Shown piece after piece: positions 34,974 through 45,300 of a DNA stretch of 64,000 nucleotides; position 1 is the stretch's first letter; each line of letters opens with the position of its first letter. The notes below the pieces were generated by a model. It had not been told where the DNA came from, searched no databases, and saw only the letters and a list, made by a program, of their open reading frames with translations. The DNA comes from KBS-83 sp051025295. GTDB lineage: Bacteria > Acidobacteriota > Terriglobia > Terriglobales > Acidobacteriaceae. The stretch is from NCBI GenBank assembly GCA_051025295.1, contig JBMGJV010000013.1. One strand, 5' to 3'. Both the position numbers and the translations under genes were made by a program.

Positions 34974-36287
34974 TTACCTGGAGTGTGGGGGAGCTTGAGG
35001 CGTGGAGGCCGGCGGCACAGGCATGCTCGGCGGCGGCGGATTGGGTGTCGAGGCCGGTGGCTCGGCAGGTGGAGCGGTCTCGTCGCGGTGCTTCAATTCG
35101 AGCGACTCGGGCGCAGGCGGCTTGAGGTCGGGTGAGCGATCAGCCGCAGGAGCATTCGCATCCACCGGCGTGCCGTCACGATGCTTCAACTGAATGTCTT
35201 CGGGGCTCGGCTCGACGCCAGACTGGCGCTGCTCGCGCACGCGGTCGATCTCGCGCCCCACCAGGTCATCGCTGTCGCCAGCCACGGCGAGCAGGTGCTT
35301 GCCCTCCGCATCCGGGCGGCTTGCGAGACCAACGCGCGCGTTAGCATTCTCCGCGCTCTGGGCCTTGCGGTAGAAGAAATGCGCAGTCTCCGTGTCGCCA
35401 TCGCGCTCAGCGACATAGCCGAGATTGTTCAGAGCGAAGGCGCTCTGCGGATCGAGCGAGTAGGCCTTCAGGAAATCCTGCCGCGCCTCGCTCCAGTCAT
35501 TACGGTTCGTTGCCGACACACCCTTCACATTCAGCAGTGCTGCCTGGGCCTCGGGCGTCGTGGCGCTGCGCAGGCGCTTTTCCAGCTTCTGCGCACTCTG
35601 CGCAGCCATTTGATCCACCGGCTTGCCGCGCCAGGAGCGATCGAGCGTGACGACGATGGGCTCGGCGGAGTGCGACGCGGCGGCCGCCTGGTAGCTCTGC
35701 AGCGCGCCGTCATAATCGCCAGTGGTCTCCTTCGCAACGCCGAGATTGTTGAGCGTGAACGGATTCTTCGGATCGAGAGCGAGCGCCTTCTGAAGCAGCA
35801 GTGTGGCCTCGGTGGCGCGCCCATCCGAGAGCAGATGGATCGCCTCCACGTTCATGTGGTTCACGCGCATCGGCGCATCCTTGAGGTTGCTGACCGCATA
35901 TTCGATCGGCTTGCCTTCAAGCTGCTTCATGTTCGCGCGATCGATAATGGCGGTGCTGCCCTGCTCCGATGCGAGTTGATAGAACTTGAGTGCGCGGTCG
36001 AGCTGTCCCTGCAACTCGGCGATGTAGCCCAGGTTGTTGAGCGTGAACGGATCAGCCGGGTCGTAGAGGTAAGCCTTGAGGAAGAGCGCCTCGGCCTTCT
36101 CATACTGCTGGTGGCGTACCGCGTCCACGCCCTCACGGTTGAGCCGCTGCACCATCGTGAGCTCGCTGCGCCGCGGAAGGGTGAAGCGAAGATCGCGCGC
36201 CCAGAGTGATGGCGCCACGCCTCCCAACATGGTGAAACCAGCGACAACCGCTGCGACCGCTAACCTTCGTGTACGCCCTGCTACCAT
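34974..36287 (-). CDS. secreted TPR protein
   Basis: 437 residues with a signal peptide ('LAVAAVVAGFTMLGG'). About six TPR-like repeats follow. Three carry the same core 'FTLNNLG' or 'FALNNLG' after 'LDP.' or 'DP.', at about 95, 180 and 290. The C-terminus is Pro/Ser-rich with a repeated acidic block ('LKHRDGTPVD', 'LKHRDETAPP'). TPR proteins are scaffolds for partners. It is divergent from the gene at 36480 and in operon with a nucleotidyltransferase. Confidence 0.82.
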   Translation of the reverse strand: MVAGRTRRLAVAAVVAGFTMLGGVAPSLWARDLRFTLPRRSELTMVQRLNREGVDAVRHQQYEKAEALFLKAYLYDPADPFTLNNLGYIAELQGQLDRALKFYQLASEQGSTAIIDRANMKQLEGKPIEYAVSNLKDAPMRVNHMNVEAIHLLSDGRATEATLLLQKALALDPKNPFTLNNLGVAKETTGDYDGALQSYQAAAASHSAEPIVVTLDRSWRGKPVDQMAAQSAQKLEKRLRSATTPEAQAALLNVKGVSATNRNDWSEARQDFLKAYSLDPQSAFALNNLGYVAERDGDTETAHFFYRKAQSAENANARVGLASRPDAEGKHLLAVAGDSDDLVGREIDRVREQRQSGVEPSPEDIQLKHRDGTPVDANAPAADRSPDLKPPAPESLELKHRDETAPPAEPPASTPNPPPPSMPVPPASTPQAPPHSR

Positions 36288-36397
36288 CCTCAGTCACACC
36301 CTCTCGCAGTGGTTCAGTGCCCGCTCGCGCGAGCTGTCCTACTCAGCTTCTTCAAACGAATACTGCTTGGATGCAGACTCGGGCCTTTGTGGAGCCC

Positions 36398-36471
36398 CCT
36401 AAGTGCGGAACCAAGGGTAACCTTCCACCGCCGTCCCGCATCTCTCTGCGGGCACACACTGACTGGAGTCC
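36398..36471 (+). promoter_or_regulatory. conserved leader element B
   Basis: CCTAAGTGCGGAACCAAGGG (36398-36417) and CACTGACTGGAGTCC (36457-36471), the latter with the GGAG ribosome binding site 11 bases before ATG 36480. Between them is a strong hairpin (CCCGCA with TGCGGG, 36435-36452). It matches leaders A and C. Confidence 0.5.
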
Positions 36472-36479
36472 TCTCTTCT

Positions 36480-37331
36480 ATGGGTCTATTGCTGACCGTT
36501 ACTCTGCTGGGCGGCCTTGCGCCTGCCCAGACTTCTGCCGCCACCCACGTTGAGCCGCCCAAGCCGGCCAGAACACACACGCGCCAGGATGACCTTCTTG
36601 CTGTTCCGTCCGGCAAGTCAACCGTGATTGGCGGCACCATCGCCGCAGTCGACCCCATCAGCGACCGGCTCACGCTCCGCGTCTACGGCTCGAAGCCCAT
36701 GAAGGTCTTCTACGACGAGCGGACCGAGATCTATCGCGACGGAGCGAAGGTGAATCTGCGGGATCTTAAACCCAACCTGCGCGCCTCGGTCGAGACCATG
36801 CTCGACGGCACCACGGTGTTCGCGCGCAGCATCCACCTGCTGACGCAGGCGCCCGAAGGTGAAGCACGCGGACAGGTGGTGAGCTTCGATGCCGGTACAC
36901 GGCAGCTCACGATTACAGAAGGGCTGTCACGGCAGTCGCTACGCCTGTCTGTTCCAGCCGAGGCGCACGTCATGCGTGAAGGCCAAGCGGCCACAAACGG
37001 CGCGACCAGCGCGACACCGAGCGATCTCGTCAAGGGAGCGCTGATCCGCGCAAGCTTTCGTTCGGACACCAAGGGCGGCGGCATTGCCGACCAGATCGCG
37101 ATCCTTGCTCTTCCCGGCTCGACACTTACCTTCGAAGGAAACCTGGCTCACCTCGACCTGCACAGCAAAGTGCTGGTGGTAGCAGACGGAGCCGACGACC
37201 AGAGCTACAAAATCACCTTCGACCCGGCAAGCTTCCCGATCGCCAAGCAGTTGCATGAAGGCCAGCGCGTGAGGGTTAAAGCGGAGTTCGACGGCAGTGG
37301 CTACCAGGCCCGCGACATAGCAATCGAATAG
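36480..37331 (+). CDS. secreted OB-like beta protein (DUF5666-like)
   Basis: 283 residues from ATG 36480, with signal peptide 'MGLLLTVTLLGGLAPAQ'; the frame is open from 36309 but the upstream part overlaps the leader. Two or three related beta units follow: 'GGTIAAVDPISDRLTLRVYG', 'RGQVVSFDAGTRQLTITEG' and 'EGNLAHLDLHSKVLVVADG'. Each has the 'G.V...D....L.V' pattern of DUF5666-type domains, which look like small OB barrels. Function unknown; probably periplasmic. A terminator follows. Confidence 0.78.
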   Translation: MGLLLTVTLLGGLAPAQTSAATHVEPPKPARTHTRQDDLLAVPSGKSTVIGGTIAAVDPISDRLTLRVYGSKPMKVFYDERTEIYRDGAKVNLRDLKPNLRASVETMLDGTTVFARSIHLLTQAPEGEARGQVVSFDAGTRQLTITEGLSRQSLRLSVPAEAHVMREGQAATNGATSATPSDLVKGALIRASFRSDTKGGGIADQIAILALPGSTLTFEGNLAHLDLHSKVLVVADGADDQSYKITFDPASFPIAKQLHEGQRVRVKAEFDGSGYQARDIAIE

Positions 37332-37369
37332 CCACTGCGATTCGAATAGCGCTGCGATTCACGATGAGA

Positions 37370-37412
37370 GAACAGGCGAGTGCGTGCAGGCTGCACTCGC
37401 CTGTTCTGTTTG
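37370..37412 (+). terminator. hairpin terminator after the gene at 36480
   Basis: Fourteen-base perfect stem (37370-37383 with 37393-37406, GAACAGGCGAGTGC), nine-base loop, then TGTTT. Confidence 0.8.
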
Positions 37413-37441
37413 CGCGGCTACCAGGAACCGTTCTGCGGTGC

Positions 37442-37482
37442 GGAAACACAACAGCGCGCCGCGAGAGTGACGCGGCGCGCTG
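37442..37482 (-). terminator. hairpin terminator for the phosphoesterase gene
   Basis: Twelve-base perfect stem (37452-37463 with 37471-37482, CAGCGCGCCGCG) about 20 bases after the phosphoesterase stop. On the minus strand it is followed by TTGTGTTT. Confidence 0.7.
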
Positions 37483-37503
37483 CTGATAGGACGAGCGTGG
37501 GAG

Positions 37504-40500
37504 CTACTGCATCGCGTCCGGCTTGCAGGGATCGTAACCCAGGGTTTGCGGCGTCACCGGAGCCGGCGGCGCGGGCGGTGTGGCCCACGGCGTCCCGGTG
37601 AAGTCGAAGAAGTCGAGCAGGTCAGGCTGCGCAGCATCGCGGGCCGTGAGTGGCGAGCTGGAGTCGCCAATGAAGCGCTTCTCGACGAAACGGATCACAG
37701 CGGTGTGGTCCATCGGGTAGTTGGAGACGTAGTGCTTGCGGGTGAAGGGCGAGATGACCATGTTCGGGACGCGGAAGCCAAGCTGAGCGGCGAAGCCCTG
37801 CGTGGCTGCAGCATCGCCCGAGTTGGCGCCCGGTGCGTCCGAACGCAGATCGCAGTTCGTCGTGGCCGGGGTTGTGGCGGGCACACATGGGCGGTAGCTG
37901 TCCGGGTTCACGGCAATACCGGAGATATCGGGCGCCGTGGCCTTGAACAGCGGGCTGAAGTCATTGGAGTGACCCGGCACCGGCGGAACGTGATCGTACG
38001 GACCGCCGCCCTCGTCATAGGCGAGGAAGAAGACCGAATCCTTCCAGGACGAGCTGCCCATGAGTGAATTGACGATGTTTGCGACCTGGGCCTGTCCGCT
38101 CAGAATCGACTGACCGGAGCCCGGGTGCTCGTCGCTCCTGCCGTAACCGGCTTCGATGAAGCCGAAGCTGGGCAACGTGCCGTTCTTCAGATCCGTGAAG
38201 TACTGGTCGATCGGCGCAATGTGGTTGGGATCGATACAGAACGAGTTCGAAGTATCGCCTACCGTGCTCGATGGCTTCGTGGAGCCCGTGCACTGCGCGT
38301 GGTTCGGATTACCGTACAGATACTGATACGAATACGACAGTGTGGAGAAACTGGTGGCCGGGTAGGCTGCGGTGCCGGTGCAGTCATCCTGGTTTGCGCA
38401 GAGCCCGTTGGTCACCGTGTAGTAGATCTTCCACGACACGCCAGCCTTGTCGAGCCGCGCGAAGATGTTGTCGATGTTGAGCTGCGGCAGCTTGTCATCC
38501 GAGCCCGGATCGTAGACCAGGCCCTGCGTGGTGCCGCCGGTGAAGGTAGCAATGCGGTTGGGGATGCTCTTGCTCGACATGGGCGAGAACCACCGGTTCG
38601 ACACGGCGAACTGCGACGCCATGTAGTAGTAGTAGTTCAGGAAGCCCTGGTCGTAGTAGCCCATCACCCGTTGACCGGTGGTGTCGCTGAAGGTGCCCGA
38701 GCAGCTCTTGCTCGCGACGCAGCTCTTCGCGAATCCCTCCGCGTCGTGCACGAAGCCGTCCATCAGGATCGGCCGCGACGTAAGGAAGTCGTAGCGGTTC
38801 ACATCGCCATAGCTTTCCAGCCAGGACGAGCTGACGTCGTCGATGCAGGTCGTCGCAAACTTAAAGGGCTTGTACGACGTGCCCTCGTCCGTCTGATTGC
38901 TGATGGTCTGCAGCTTGTCGTCGATGCCGTCGATGTCGTACTCCTTACCGTCGTCGCCGATGCTGAAGCCGTTCGATTTGCGATAGGGGTTCAACATCCC
39001 GAAGTAGTTATCAAAAGAGTGATTCTCCTGCAGCATGAAGAGCACGTGATCGACCGACTGGAGGCTTCCGGGAGCGTTGACGGTGACCGTCGCACTCGCC
39101 GTCGCATTGCCGCCCGCAGCGGTCGCGGTCGCCGTGTAGGTGGTGGTCGCCTTCGGTGTCACCGACTGGGTTCCGCCACTCGGCTGAAGGGTGTAGCTCG
39201 AGCCGTCCGACCCGGCGATCGTGACCTGCGTTGCATTGGTCGCCGTTACGGTGAGGCTGGACGCATTGCCGGAGGTGACCGAGGCGGGGCTCGCCGTGAT
39301 CGCGACGGTGGCGTGCGCTGCCGCATTCACTGTGACGACAGTGCTTGCCGTCGCGGAGCCGCCCGGGCCGCTCGCCGTTGCCTGGTAGCTCGTCGTCGTG
39401 GTCGGGCTGACCGCCTGCGTGCCGCCGGCGCCGGGCAGCGTATAGGTGGTGCCGTCTGTTCCGGTGAGCACGACCTGCGTAGCGTTCGTCGCGGTCACGG
39501 TCAAGGTGGTGGAGCTGCCGTCATTGATCGTGCCGGGGTTCGAGGTGATCGTGACCGTGGGTACGGCTGGTGGTGGCGCAGCCGTCACCGTGACGACCGC
39601 GGTGGCCATTACGTTGCCGCCGGCTCCAGTGGCGCTCGCCGTGTAGGTCGTCGTGGTGGTAGGAGTGACAATCTGCGTACCGCCATTCGCCGCGATGTTG
39701 TAGCTCGACCCATCGGACCCGGTGATCACCAGCTTGGTTGCGTTCGTGGCGGCAACGGTCAGCGTCGAGCTCGTGCCGGCAACGATGGAGGTCGGATTTG
39801 CCGTGAGGGTTACGGTGGGGGCAGGTGGCGGGCCCTGTGCGTTGACCGTCACAATGACATTGGCGGAGGCGTTGCCACCCGTACCGGTGGCCTTGGCGGT
39901 GTAGGTGGTCGTCGCAGCCGGAGTGACGACCTGTGTGCCGCCGGTGGCCGCCAAAGTATATGTTGTGTTGTCCGAGCCGGTGACGGTCACCTGCGTCGCG
40001 TTTGCAGCGGAGATGGTGAGCGTCGACGAGCTGCCGGCATTCACGGTCATCGGAGCAGCAGAGATGGTGACCGTAGGCGCGGTGGGCGCGGGCGTCGACG
40101 ACACGGTCACCGTGGCGGTTGCGGTGATGCTGCCGCCGGCGCCGGTGGCGGTTGCCGTGTAGGTCGTGGTCGCGGGGGGCGTGACCGATTGCGTGCCGCC
40201 AGTGGGAGACAGCGTGTAAGTGCTGCCATCCGAGCCAGTGAGAGCGACCTGCGTGGCATTGGTCGCGGTCACGGTGAGGGTTGAGGCGGCGCCTGGCGCG
40301 ACCGAGGTGGGATTGGCGACGACAGTGACGGTCGGCGCACCCGCGGAGATTGCGGCAACCGTGACAGTGGTGGTCGCGGTGACCTGTTTACTAGCGCTGG
40401 TGGCGGTGGCCGTGTACACGGTGGTCGCCTTGGGAGAGACGCTCTGAGTGCCGCCGCTGGCGGACATGTTGTAGGTCGAGCCGTCCGAGCCGGTGACCAT

Positions 40501-40725
40501 GACGGTGGTCGCCTTGGTTGCCACCACTGTCAGCATGGCGGAGCCGCCGGGCTGGATGCTGGTCGCACTCGTCGAGATGAGCACAGTGGGGACGGTGGTC
40601 GGATCCGCTCCCCTGTTCTCTGTGACGCCGCAACCTGCGATGGCCAGAAAGGCCAGGCTCAGCATCAGAACAACGCAGGTGGTTAGATAGCGGTAGGCTC
40701 TTGGCACAAGTGCGGTCGCGTTCAT
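37504..40725 (-). CDS. lipoprotein phosphoesterase (phospholipase C / AcpA family) with six Ig-like repeats
   Basis: 1073 residues with a lipobox ('LAFLAIAGC'). Six Ig-like repeats of about 83 residues fill about 46-550; each has 'TGSDGS.Y' near the centre and 'GGTQ.V.P..TT.Y.A.A' after it. The catalytic domain is of the phosphoesterase (PF04185) type: 'FMLQENHSFDNYFG', then 'SIPNRIATFTGG', 'FGFIEAGYGRSDEHPG' and the metal-site block 'AYDEGGGPYDHVPPV'. Such enzymes cleave phospholipids or phosphomonoesters. The Ig stalk would lift the enzyme from the outer membrane. The leader carries element C. It is paralogous to 57446-59872. Confidence 0.92.
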   Translation of the reverse strand: MNATALVPRAYRYLTTCVVLMLSLAFLAIAGCGVTENRGADPTTVPTVLISTSATSIQPGGSAMLTVVATKATTVMVTGSDGSTYNMSASGGTQSVSPKATTVYTATATSASKQVTATTTVTVAAISAGAPTVTVVANPTSVAPGAASTLTVTATNATQVALTGSDGSTYTLSPTGGTQSVTPPATTTYTATATGAGGSITATATVTVSSTPAPTAPTVTISAAPMTVNAGSSSTLTISAANATQVTVTGSDNTTYTLAATGGTQVVTPAATTTYTAKATGTGGNASANVIVTVNAQGPPPAPTVTLTANPTSIVAGTSSTLTVAATNATKLVITGSDGSSYNIAANGGTQIVTPTTTTTYTASATGAGGNVMATAVVTVTAAPPPAVPTVTITSNPGTINDGSSTTLTVTATNATQVVLTGTDGTTYTLPGAGGTQAVSPTTTTSYQATASGPGGSATASTVVTVNAAAHATVAITASPASVTSGNASSLTVTATNATQVTIAGSDGSSYTLQPSGGTQSVTPKATTTYTATATAAGGNATASATVTVNAPGSLQSVDHVLFMLQENHSFDNYFGMLNPYRKSNGFSIGDDGKEYDIDGIDDKLQTISNQTDEGTSYKPFKFATTCIDDVSSSWLESYGDVNRYDFLTSRPILMDGFVHDAEGFAKSCVASKSCSGTFSDTTGQRVMGYYDQGFLNYYYYMASQFAVSNRWFSPMSSKSIPNRIATFTGGTTQGLVYDPGSDDKLPQLNIDNIFARLDKAGVSWKIYYTVTNGLCANQDDCTGTAAYPATSFSTLSYSYQYLYGNPNHAQCTGSTKPSSTVGDTSNSFCIDPNHIAPIDQYFTDLKNGTLPSFGFIEAGYGRSDEHPGSGQSILSGQAQVANIVNSLMGSSSWKDSVFFLAYDEGGGPYDHVPPVPGHSNDFSPLFKATAPDISGIAVNPDSYRPCVPATTPATTNCDLRSDAPGANSGDAAATQGFAAQLGFRVPNMVISPFTRKHYVSNYPMDHTAVIRFVEKRFIGDSSSPLTARDAAQPDLLDFFDFTGTPWATPPAPPAPVTPQTLGYDPCKPDAMQ
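39073..40590 (-). repeat. six tandem repeats coding Ig-like domains
   Basis: Six units of about 250 bases. The protein sequences are much more alike than those of the four-repeat lipoprotein, and GC-rich short words recur. On the opposite strand the array keeps a long frame open (719 codons), an artefact of the repeats. Confidence 0.85.
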
Positions 40726-40734
40726 CTCTCGTAT

Positions 40735-40852
40735 CCCTCCCAGTCAAGGTGAGCCAAGCGGCTCGAAGTGCAGCAAGGGTGAAACAGCGAGAGGTGACCG
40801 GCGCTCCCGTTCATGCGGGCTCGCCCTCGCCTTGTTCTCTCCGCGCCTTAGG
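40735..40852 (-). promoter_or_regulatory. conserved leader element C
   Basis: On the minus strand CCTAAGGCGCGGAGAGAACA (from 40852) is followed about 85 bases later by CCTTGACTGGGAGGG (40749-40735), which holds the ribosome binding site about nine bases before ATG 40725. Longer internal stems than in A and B. Same order of blocks as leaders A and B. Confidence 0.45.
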
Positions 40853-41021
40853 CAGCAAGATGCGACGCAGTGCGGATACGTTCGTCTATGGTGTGGAAGC
40901 CGACCGTCGCCGACCGCCTTCCACACCCGTTTGTTTCCCCACATCAGCGCCTCTGCCGACTCAGACAAAGAGCGCTATTGAACCTCGTAGGACGCTTCTC
41001 CATCGATCCCAGGTGTCTGGT

Positions 41022-42374
41022 TTAGACGAGAGGATCGATCAGATCGACAGCCGGCGCCCTTTCTGTTGACTCAAGCCGATGCCGCTCGCCTGCTCTCTCG
41101 GGCAACGAGCCATCGGAGCGAGAGAAGAGAGCACGGAGCGGGACCGCCGACCGGCCCTGGGCTCCGCTGAGCTCCTTTTTGCGCATGTTCAGCTCAAACC
41201 AGCGGAGATAGTTGCGGACTACGCTGCCGATGGTCATTTCGAGACCCGCGACATAATTCTGTCGGCCCATGCTGCGCTGCAGCTCAGGCGAGCCGAGGAC
41301 GCTGGTCAACTGGCTGGCCAGGTCCGAGGCATCGCCTACCTTATAGAAGCGAACGGCCATGTCTTCGTCTGCCGCCATGTCGCGGAAGTCGCCGATATCT
41401 GCGCACACAATGGGCACACCGTACTCGCAGGCCTGGTGTGCTGGGCCGCTCGACCCGGTCGCCGAGTCATAGGGCAGAACCAGGGCAGAGGTGGTGCGGA
41501 AGAGCTCGGGAATGTCCTCCTCAGCCACGTAACCCCGGAACTCGATGGGCAGGTGCGCCGGCTGAGCTTCGCGGATCGACTCCCAATACCCGGCGCGGGT
41601 GTGGTGATTGGCGCCGGCGATGATGAGTCGCGCATTCGGAATCTTTTTGAGCACCTCGGGGAAGGCCGCCATCAGGGTTTCGAGCCGTTTGTAGGTGCCC
41701 CAGTGGCCGATCGCAAGGATGCGATGATCCGGGTTACCGCGCCGAGTGAAATCGGGCGGCGTGGGGTTCGAGGCGAAGGTGCCGTGCCGCCCGAGCAGAA
41801 CATTCTGCACCGAATACTTGTCGACCAGCACCTTCCGGTAGCCAGGCAGCAGCACGGAAACGGAGTTGGCCTTGAGCAGCGCCTTGGTCGTGATGTCGGT
41901 GCCGAGGCGGAAGATGCGCTCGTGCTTGACGCCCGCCGCCGCGAAGTCGACGTGCTCGATGACATGGTGCAGCGTGACGTGCGTGAAGAAGCCGGCAGCG
42001 CGCACCAGCGCAGGCGTCGAAAGACCGGCAAACGCCGCGACCGGATTTGCCGGCGTGCCAAAGCTCGAGAACACGAGATTGAACCAGACCACGTCCGGCT
42101 TCAGCCGCCGGATGGTCTGCAGCAACCGCCACGGCGTGGACATGCTGCCGAACTTCCAGCAGCGGATCACGTTGAAGCCCTCGAGCTCCGGCTGTTCGGT
42201 CACCTTGATGGTTTGGCCCGTTTCGTCGGTCGCGAACTCGTAATCGGTCAGTTCGTCGGCGAGGATCGTCAGTTCAACGTCTGGATGGCGCTCCAGCTCG
42301 CGGGCGATGTGAAAGGCATATTCGTTGAGCTGACGTCCGCTCGGAGGAAAGGTCGCGACTAAGCATATCTTCAT
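41022..42374 (-). CDS. GT4-family glycosyltransferase
   Basis: 450 residues, GT-B fold. The N-terminal half has 'ICLVATFPPSGRQLNEYAF' and the C-terminal donor domain 'ILAIGHWGTYKRLETLM', 'ARLIIAGANHH', 'IEFRGYVAEEDIPELF' and 'LPYDSATGSSGPAHQACEYG', the last holding the E-x7-E-like donor site. The start is ATG 42374 with AAGG upstream; TTG 42389 overlaps the exporter stop. It follows the TPR/barrel gene by 11 bases, so both are one operon. GT4 enzymes use nucleotide sugars in the cytoplasm; here it probably builds the exported polysaccharide. Confidence 0.9.
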   Translation of the reverse strand: MKICLVATFPPSGRQLNEYAFHIARELERHPDVELTILADELTDYEFATDETGQTIKVTEQPELEGFNVIRCWKFGSMSTPWRLLQTIRRLKPDVVWFNLVFSSFGTPANPVAAFAGLSTPALVRAAGFFTHVTLHHVIEHVDFAAAGVKHERIFRLGTDITTKALLKANSVSVLLPGYRKVLVDKYSVQNVLLGRHGTFASNPTPPDFTRRGNPDHRILAIGHWGTYKRLETLMAAFPEVLKKIPNARLIIAGANHHTRAGYWESIREAQPAHLPIEFRGYVAEEDIPELFRTTSALVLPYDSATGSSGPAHQACEYGVPIVCADIGDFRDMAADEDMAVRFYKVGDASDLASQLTSVLGSPELQRSMGRQNYVAGLEMTIGSVVRNYLRWFELNMRKKELSGAQGRSAVPLRALFSRSDGSLPERAGERHRLESTERAPAVDLIDPLV

Positions 42375-42385
42375 AGTTCTTGCCT

Positions 42386-45300
42386 TCAAAACAGGCTAAT
42401 GCTGAAGTAAGGTCTCAACTGTTGTGCGTGCGGCCCGGAGAAGTTGTAAAAAGTCTCCTCTTCGATGCCGGCTGAGAAGCGGATGGGATAGGCCAGCGGC
42501 ACTTCCCTCCCCTGGTCGTTGAATTCACGCCGGAACGGCATGGCGTAGGACACGGCGACACCATTCTGAATCGCGTCGTAAACATGGAAGCCGCGTGTGT
42601 TGTTCCAGGCGCTGGACACCTGCACACGCCAGCTGGGAGCGGGTGAGAAGTCGACCACGCCGGCCGGTCGGAGCGCCTGCGCGATGCCGGAGCGCGTGTC
42701 GACCTTGCGCCATGCGCGCAGATCCTCGAGGACGGCGCGCACATTGACGGTTGTCCCAAAACGGCGGTTCAGCCCGATGTAGGACGAGGTGTAGTAGTTC
42801 TCGAACTTCTGCGGGTTGAACTGCTGATCGTTCGCCGCCCAGCCGGTGATCAGGCTGGTCTTGCCCCACGGCGCGCCGACACGGAAGTCGATGGCCCCGA
42901 CCAGTCCACGCGAGTGCAGGTTCAGATCGGTGAATGGACCGGACTCGCGCAGCACATAGCCGCTGGCGGAGACGGCGTTAAAGAACGAGCTGGTTGACGC
43001 GTAGGTGAAGACGCGGAACAGGTTCTGGTTCAGCGCCTTGGGTGCGACCGCATCACGCCGGATCGTCGCCTGGACACCACTGTTGAACGTGATCACGTTG
43101 CGGCCGAAGTGCATGGTCGGGTTCAGCCCGAAGTTGAACGAGTAATCGGTCGTGTTGCGGTTGGAGATCGAATTCGTCGCCGGCACGAAGATCTGCCCGC
43201 GCGCGTTCCGTACCTGGAAGAAGCCGCTTGCCGTTGGCAGGCCGCTCAGGTGCAGGTGATAGGCGGCCGTCCCCTCCGTCTGGAGCGAGGAGCGCGGCGA
43301 TGGCAAGAGAGCCGTATCCGTGATGGGCACCGGGGTGAGCGCGTCGAGCTTCGAGTCGAGCACATAGACGGTGGTGTCCTCGAAGATGCCGGAGACAGCA
43401 ACGTCCGAGAGCAGACTGACGCGCGGTGTCACGCGGAGGCCCTCATCGGCGCCGGCCGCGAGCAGGTTCTGCTCGGCAGTCTGGTCTTCGCCCGCCGCAT
43501 CTGCTGCCTGCGCGAATGCAGTCAGCGCCTGAGCGTTCTCATGCTGCTGGCGATAGACGTTGGCCTGCGTGAGCAGGAACTGGTAGTCAGGATCGGAGCC
43601 CGCCTCGCGCGAGATGCTGGCCAGTTCGCCCTGCGCACGCGCTGTGTCGCCGAGTGCGATGTAGTTGTTCGCCCGGCCAAGGCGCACGGTCTGCTCGGGT
43701 GCACCGGTGGCGAGAGCGCGATCGAGGTAATCCTGCGAGAGCTGGTAGTCGTGCAGGCTGCGGAACAGGTCGGCGACCTGGATCAGTTGCTCGCCGCTCG
43801 CAGGCACTGTCTCGCCGGCTTCGGCCTCCATCAGGCCGAGTGCGATCTGGCGGCGCGCCTCCTCGGCGTGCCCCTGATCGACCAGCAGGTGCGAAATCGC
43901 GAGTCGCACGCCGACGCGGTCGCTGCCCGGCAGCAGCAGCGCCTTGCGATACCGGCCGAGCGCACCGTTCTCATCGCCGATCCGGGTGAGCGCGGCGCCG
44001 GTCGAGAGGTAGATACCCGCTTCGCCCGAGACCTCCTGGTGCGGCTTCTTGGGCAGCATGGGCGCATAGCGCTCGGCGAGATCGACGTTGTGCATCGTCT
44101 GCTCGCGGTCGTTGAGCTCGGCGTAGCTGCGCGCCAGCAGCGCATAGGTATTGGCGTCCGTCGGGTTGTTCTTGGCGGCGATGTTCAGCTCGGTGATCGC
44201 GTCGCGATAGTTGCGCGCGGAGAAGAGCACACCGGCGAGCGCGGAGTGCACGGTTGCATCCTCAGGATTGAACTTGAGCGCGAGCCGGTACTCCGTCGCC
44301 GCCTTGGTGAGCTGGTGCCGCTGGCCCCAGGCGGTGCCGCGAATCAGGTGAAGCGCTTCGGAGTCGCCGAGCGACGCTTCGGCGAGTTGGGACTGCTTCA
44401 GCGCAAGCTGCGGCCGCTTCAGGTCGAGATCGGCGTAAGCGAGGCCCAGGTGGGCTTCCCCGTTGTTCGGCTCACGTTTGAGCGCTGCTTCGAAGTCTCG
44501 CGCCGCTGGTTCCGGCTCGCCGAGGTCGTGCAGCACGTAGCCGCGGTTGACATAGGCGGTCACGACATCGGGGTCGCGATCGAGCGCCTCGGTGAAGTCC
44601 TGCCGTGCCGCTTCGAGCTCGCCATTGTGCTTGTGCACGTACCCGGCGAGCAAGGGGATGTCCGGCTCCTTCTGGAGCACATCGTTATAGCGGGAGGTAA
44701 GGCGCAGCAGGTCGTCGTAGCGCTTCAGGTTCAGGTAGTCGTAGCCCAGATAAACGACGACGTCGCGATCCTTCGGCAGGTCCTGGATCACACGCTCCCC
44801 GCGTTCAGCCGACTGCTGGTAGTCGCCGCGGAAGGCAAGGTACCGCTCTTCCTCGCGGAGCACCTGCGGCTCGTCCTGCATGTCCGGCGTGACACGTTTC
44901 GCCCAGATCCCGGCCACATCGAGGGTATGCGCCTCAATGCCGGCGTTCATGCCGCCCGCCATGATGAGCGCGTTCTTCGGCGCCAGTTGATAGGCGTGGG
45001 TGTAGTTGGCCTCGGCACGGGCGAAGTCGCGGCGCGCGGTGTAGAGATCGCCCAGCGCCAGGTAGGGGACGTAGAAATTGGGATAGGTGTCGGCGAGCCG
45101 GTGGAAGTACCTCTCTGCATCCTGATCGCGGCCCGCGGCACGTGAGGCATAGCCGAGCGAGATGAGCGCGTAGCGATTCTTCGCGTCGACATCGAGAATG
45201 CGGTTGTAGGCGAGGATGGCCTGGTCCGGGTGCCCCTGCTTGACCAGCAGATCGCCGTCGAGCTGCAGGGTGGCCGGATCCTTCGGATTGATCGCGAGCG

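Noticed and set aside
38125..40284. 719-codon open frame opposite the phosphoesterase
   Set aside because: It is the mirror of GC-rich Ig repeats. The minus-strand protein has a clear lipobox, repeats and catalytic motifs.
43109..45145. 678-codon open frame opposite the TPR exporter
   Set aside because: Arg/Gly/Val-rich antisense shadow of the TPR region with no domain.
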